From the NCBI GenBank assembly GCA_002943765.1, contig PQWQ01000013.1:1-64000 (forward strand): 64,000 nucleotides of DNA, in the 5' to 3' direction. The stretch comes from Psoroptes ovis (taxonomy: Eukaryota > Arthropoda > Arachnida > Sarcoptiformes > Psoroptidae). Shown here one piece after another: positions 61,277-64,000 of this stretch; the first letter of the stretch is position 1; each line of letters opens with the position of its first letter. The translations under genes were made by a program, and so were the position numbers. The notes below the pieces were generated by a model. That model had not been told where the DNA came from and made no database searches. It saw only the letters and a list, made by a program, of their open reading frames with translations.

Positions 61277-63892
61277 CATAACAATGAAACGTTCAATGAA
61301 AAATGCTCAGAATGTTTTGTATCTCATTTTTCCCGTTCATTTTTTGTGATGTTATTTTCCAACAAACAATGATGATAGTGATATGGAAAACCATTAATTT
61401 ATGAGTAAACACATAGGTTTCCAACAAAAAAAAAAAAAAATGAATTTTCGACAATCGATTATCATTTTAAGAATTGATCAATCAAATAATAATGAAAATA
61501 ATCAATCCATCAATCGATCATTTTATCAATTGAATTTTTTATTTTTTTATTATTTTGTTCTTTGTTATTTATTATCTGTAAAGAATCGTTAATGATATTA
61601 TTAACAATGGATTGAAATGAGAGAATGATGGAGGAGGAGAAAAAATATTTCATAATCAATTGAAGTGTATTTTCAATTCAATTCATAGAATTTTCGGTTG
61701 AAAATATTTTGGCGAAAAATTTTCAAATTTCTTTCAATAAATTGAATTTGAAAAGAAACAAGTTTCAAGCTTTTTTACTGCTCTTATTCAATTGTGCTTG
61801 TATTATGATGATAATGGAAAAAAAGTGGAATAAAATGAAGCATTACTTTTGATATAAAAACAAGGATTATCATTATCATCATTATTATTATCGCCGAATC
61901 GATATCGATAGATCAATTGTTAGATAATCACAGACCTATTGTTGCTATGTTACCTGCAAATGTTATGATCATCAATAAATAATGATAATGTGGTGTAATA
62001 ATGATGATGATCATCATCATCAGTGTTAATCGAGGAAAACAAATGAAACTAATTTTTAAAAAAAAGAATATGAACAATCAAAATTGAAAAACACATGACA
62101 ATTGAATTTCAAGGGTTTTCAATATTTCCTTCTTGAAATATTCAAGATGATAAAGATATTATTATATCATTGTATCAAATAGAAAATGATCGATTGATTT
62201 TAAAAGGGTTAATTTTTTCGAAAAAAGAAATAATTATCGTTGAATAAAAGAATAAAAATAAAATTTTTATTAAATGAGATAAATATAATGATAATAATAA
62301 TCAAAAGAAGAAAAAATCGACATAATACATAAAATGATCAATTATATAATAATAAAAGAAATAATAATCATAATAATGATAAAATTGTCGGCAATTTTTT
62401 TGGTCATTATCATTGATATAATCGTTTACATGTAAATTTTTAAAATTGTAAACATGAATCAATCATTCGTACATAATTGAAAAATTGGAAAAAAAGAAAA
62501 ATGTGTGAATTTTTTGTCTGAAAATATCAAAATGAAAACTGTTCAAAATTGTTCAAATGAAATTGTTCAATTTAAAAATCGTGTCTCGTGGTTTATTAAA
62601 TGGAAGAAAAAAAGGTTTGAAATGAAATAATGCTTGAAGGCTTCAAATGATAGGGTGAAATAATGAATGATGAAGATGATAATAATAGAGTTGTGATTAT
62701 ACTTTTGAAGTAGCGAAAAATTTTCAAAGAATTTCACATCAAGAAAAAAAATTATTTAAAATGAAATTATGCTGGAATCCTATTTTTCTTTCAAAACATT
62801 CATTTCAACAAACAATCAATAAATCAATCAATCAATTCTATAAATAGTAGTAGTATTTGAATTATTATTATTATTGAATCGATTATTTTTCAATAATAAT
62901 AAATTAATGAATTTTTTTCTACCAAAGAATTGTATGTGATGTGTATCATGTCGATTTGTGTTTTGTGTGTATGATGGTAATGATGATGAGAGAAGATATA
63001 TTTTTTGGTATTTATTTATGTGTGTGTGTGTGTGGTGATGGTTTGTTCGGTTGCTTGGTTTTTAGCTGCTTGACCATAAATCAAATCATGAATTTAATAA
63101 TGAAAATTGATAAATTTCATTACATTTCCATTAAATATTCGATTTTTCATCATTCAACATCATCATCTTCGTCTTCTTTTTCGGTGTCTTCTACGATTTT
63201 CAAAGTTTTCACCTTTTTTTCTTCATTTTTATTAATCGTTGGTTATTTTCTTCTGTTTTCGTTGTTGTTGTTCGGGTTTTGGCCAATAATCATGTCTGAA
63301 ATGTATATTCGAAAGGATTTGTTTCTTCAATTTCTTGATTTCTAATTTTTGTTTTGTTTTTCTTGGCATTCAAAAAATTGATTGAATAATACAGCATGTA
63401 GCATTGAATTAGGTTGATTCCACTATGGTTGTTGCTGGTGGATGTTCAAATTTTTCTTGGTGAATTTAGGATATATTTTCCAAAAATGTAATATAGAAGA
63501 GTTGAAATTGAATTGAAATAAATGCATTCAAAACAAAAAAAAAACACCACACCAAAATAATAATAACGGATAATAATAATGAAAATAAGTTGAAATATAA
63601 AATAATACACCATTTAGATATATTTTGAATGTTGATTTTTTTCTTGGATTTGATTTTTTGAACATTACAATGCACACAATAGTTTTGTATTTCGTTCATT
63701 CATTTAGTTTGAAATGCCAAATAGGATTGAATAAATATCAATCAAAATATGCTAAAACACACAGACACACACACATCACCATTTATGCTGATTATATTTG
63801 TTGTTGATAGCCAGAAGGAATCGTCATCATCATCATCATAATTTCAAATAGTAATAAAATAATAATAAATTTTTTTTTCTTCTTTACTTTTG
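61277..63892. other. AT-rich, gene-free terminal spacer
   Basis: Simple repeats (TCA, ATG, AAT, a (TG)n near 63019-63035) and A/T runs dominate. The frames at 61401-61592, 62941-63345 and 63466-63807 are low-complexity and lack motifs. No gene supported. Confidence 0.55.
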
Positions 63893-63976
63893 ATGATGTT
63901 TTACCAAAGTGATGCATATTATGAGGATGATGATTATTATTATTACGATGATGATGATGAAGATGATCTATCTAAG
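63893..63976 (+). CDS. Possible first coding exon, cut by the window edge
   Basis: A frame starting ATGATGTTTTACCAAAG reads MMFYQSDAYYEDDD, then Tyr and Asp runs, then DLSK, followed by AAG|GTATTA that could be a splice donor; the frame also stays open to the window end. It is preceded by a long T-run. The Asp/Tyr codons overlap a (GAT)n/(TTA)n microsatellite, so a chance frame is quite possible. The product is not recognised. Confidence 0.25.
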
Positions 63977-64000
63977 GTATTATACTTTAAAATGATTATG

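Noticed and set aside
62941..63345. 134-codon plus frame
   Set aside because: Composed of TG, ATG and TTC simple repeats and T-rich sequence; hydrophobic residues follow from T-richness.

Overview
The window looks like nuclear DNA of a small arthropod, most likely an acariform (astigmatid, house-dust-mite-like) mite. The sequence is strongly AT-rich, most introns are only about 50-90 bp with GT..AG ends, third codon positions favour A/T, and long stretches are filled with CA, TCA/TGA, AAT and GA simple repeats. The taxonomic call is inference; no rRNA, tRNA or mitochondrial marker is present to confirm it.

Layout. 1-9 kb is transposon-derived: an apparently intact, spliced, 911-residue Tnp2/CACTA-like transposase gene (1644-4577), followed by a decayed Ty1/copia reverse-transcriptase scrap near 5.2-5.4 kb. 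About 9-21 kb is a gene-poor block of microsatellites with a few GC-rich islands, two strong hairpins and short tandem repeats. From 21 kb onward the window is gene-dense: GALK2 (-), a GPI-type alkaline phosphatase (-), an 18-exon diacylglycerol kinase theta (-), ALG8 (-) head-to-head with PSMD14/Rpn11 (+), CDT1 (+), a convergent acidic protein of unknown function (-), paraplegin SPG7 (+) and hexokinase (+, two candidate first exons).

The last part (54-61.3 kb) is the most unusual. It holds three related secreted 12-cysteine proteins, GTF3C5, and a small spliced peptide gene of 69 residues. A segment of about 3 kb carrying one 12-Cys gene plus GTF3C5 was tandemly duplicated. In the second copy the 12-Cys gene stayed intact while GTF3C5 was destroyed by an internal deletion of about 0.88 kb and frameshifts. 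The oldest 12-Cys paralog and the duplicated pair have non-overlapping intron positions.

Most of the conserved genes are unrelated housekeeping functions (amino-sugar phosphorylation, lipid signalling, N-glycan assembly, proteasomal deubiquitination, replication licensing, mitochondrial proteolysis, glycolysis, Pol III transcription), so this is ordinary eukaryotic gene neighbourhood rather than an operon-like system. Regulatory clues include a perfect E2F palindrome before CDT1, TATA boxes before both duplicated secreted genes, and a consensus CRE before hexokinase. Exon boundaries below were placed by hand from reading-frame continuity, splice consensus and remembered family similarity, without any alignment or transcript data.
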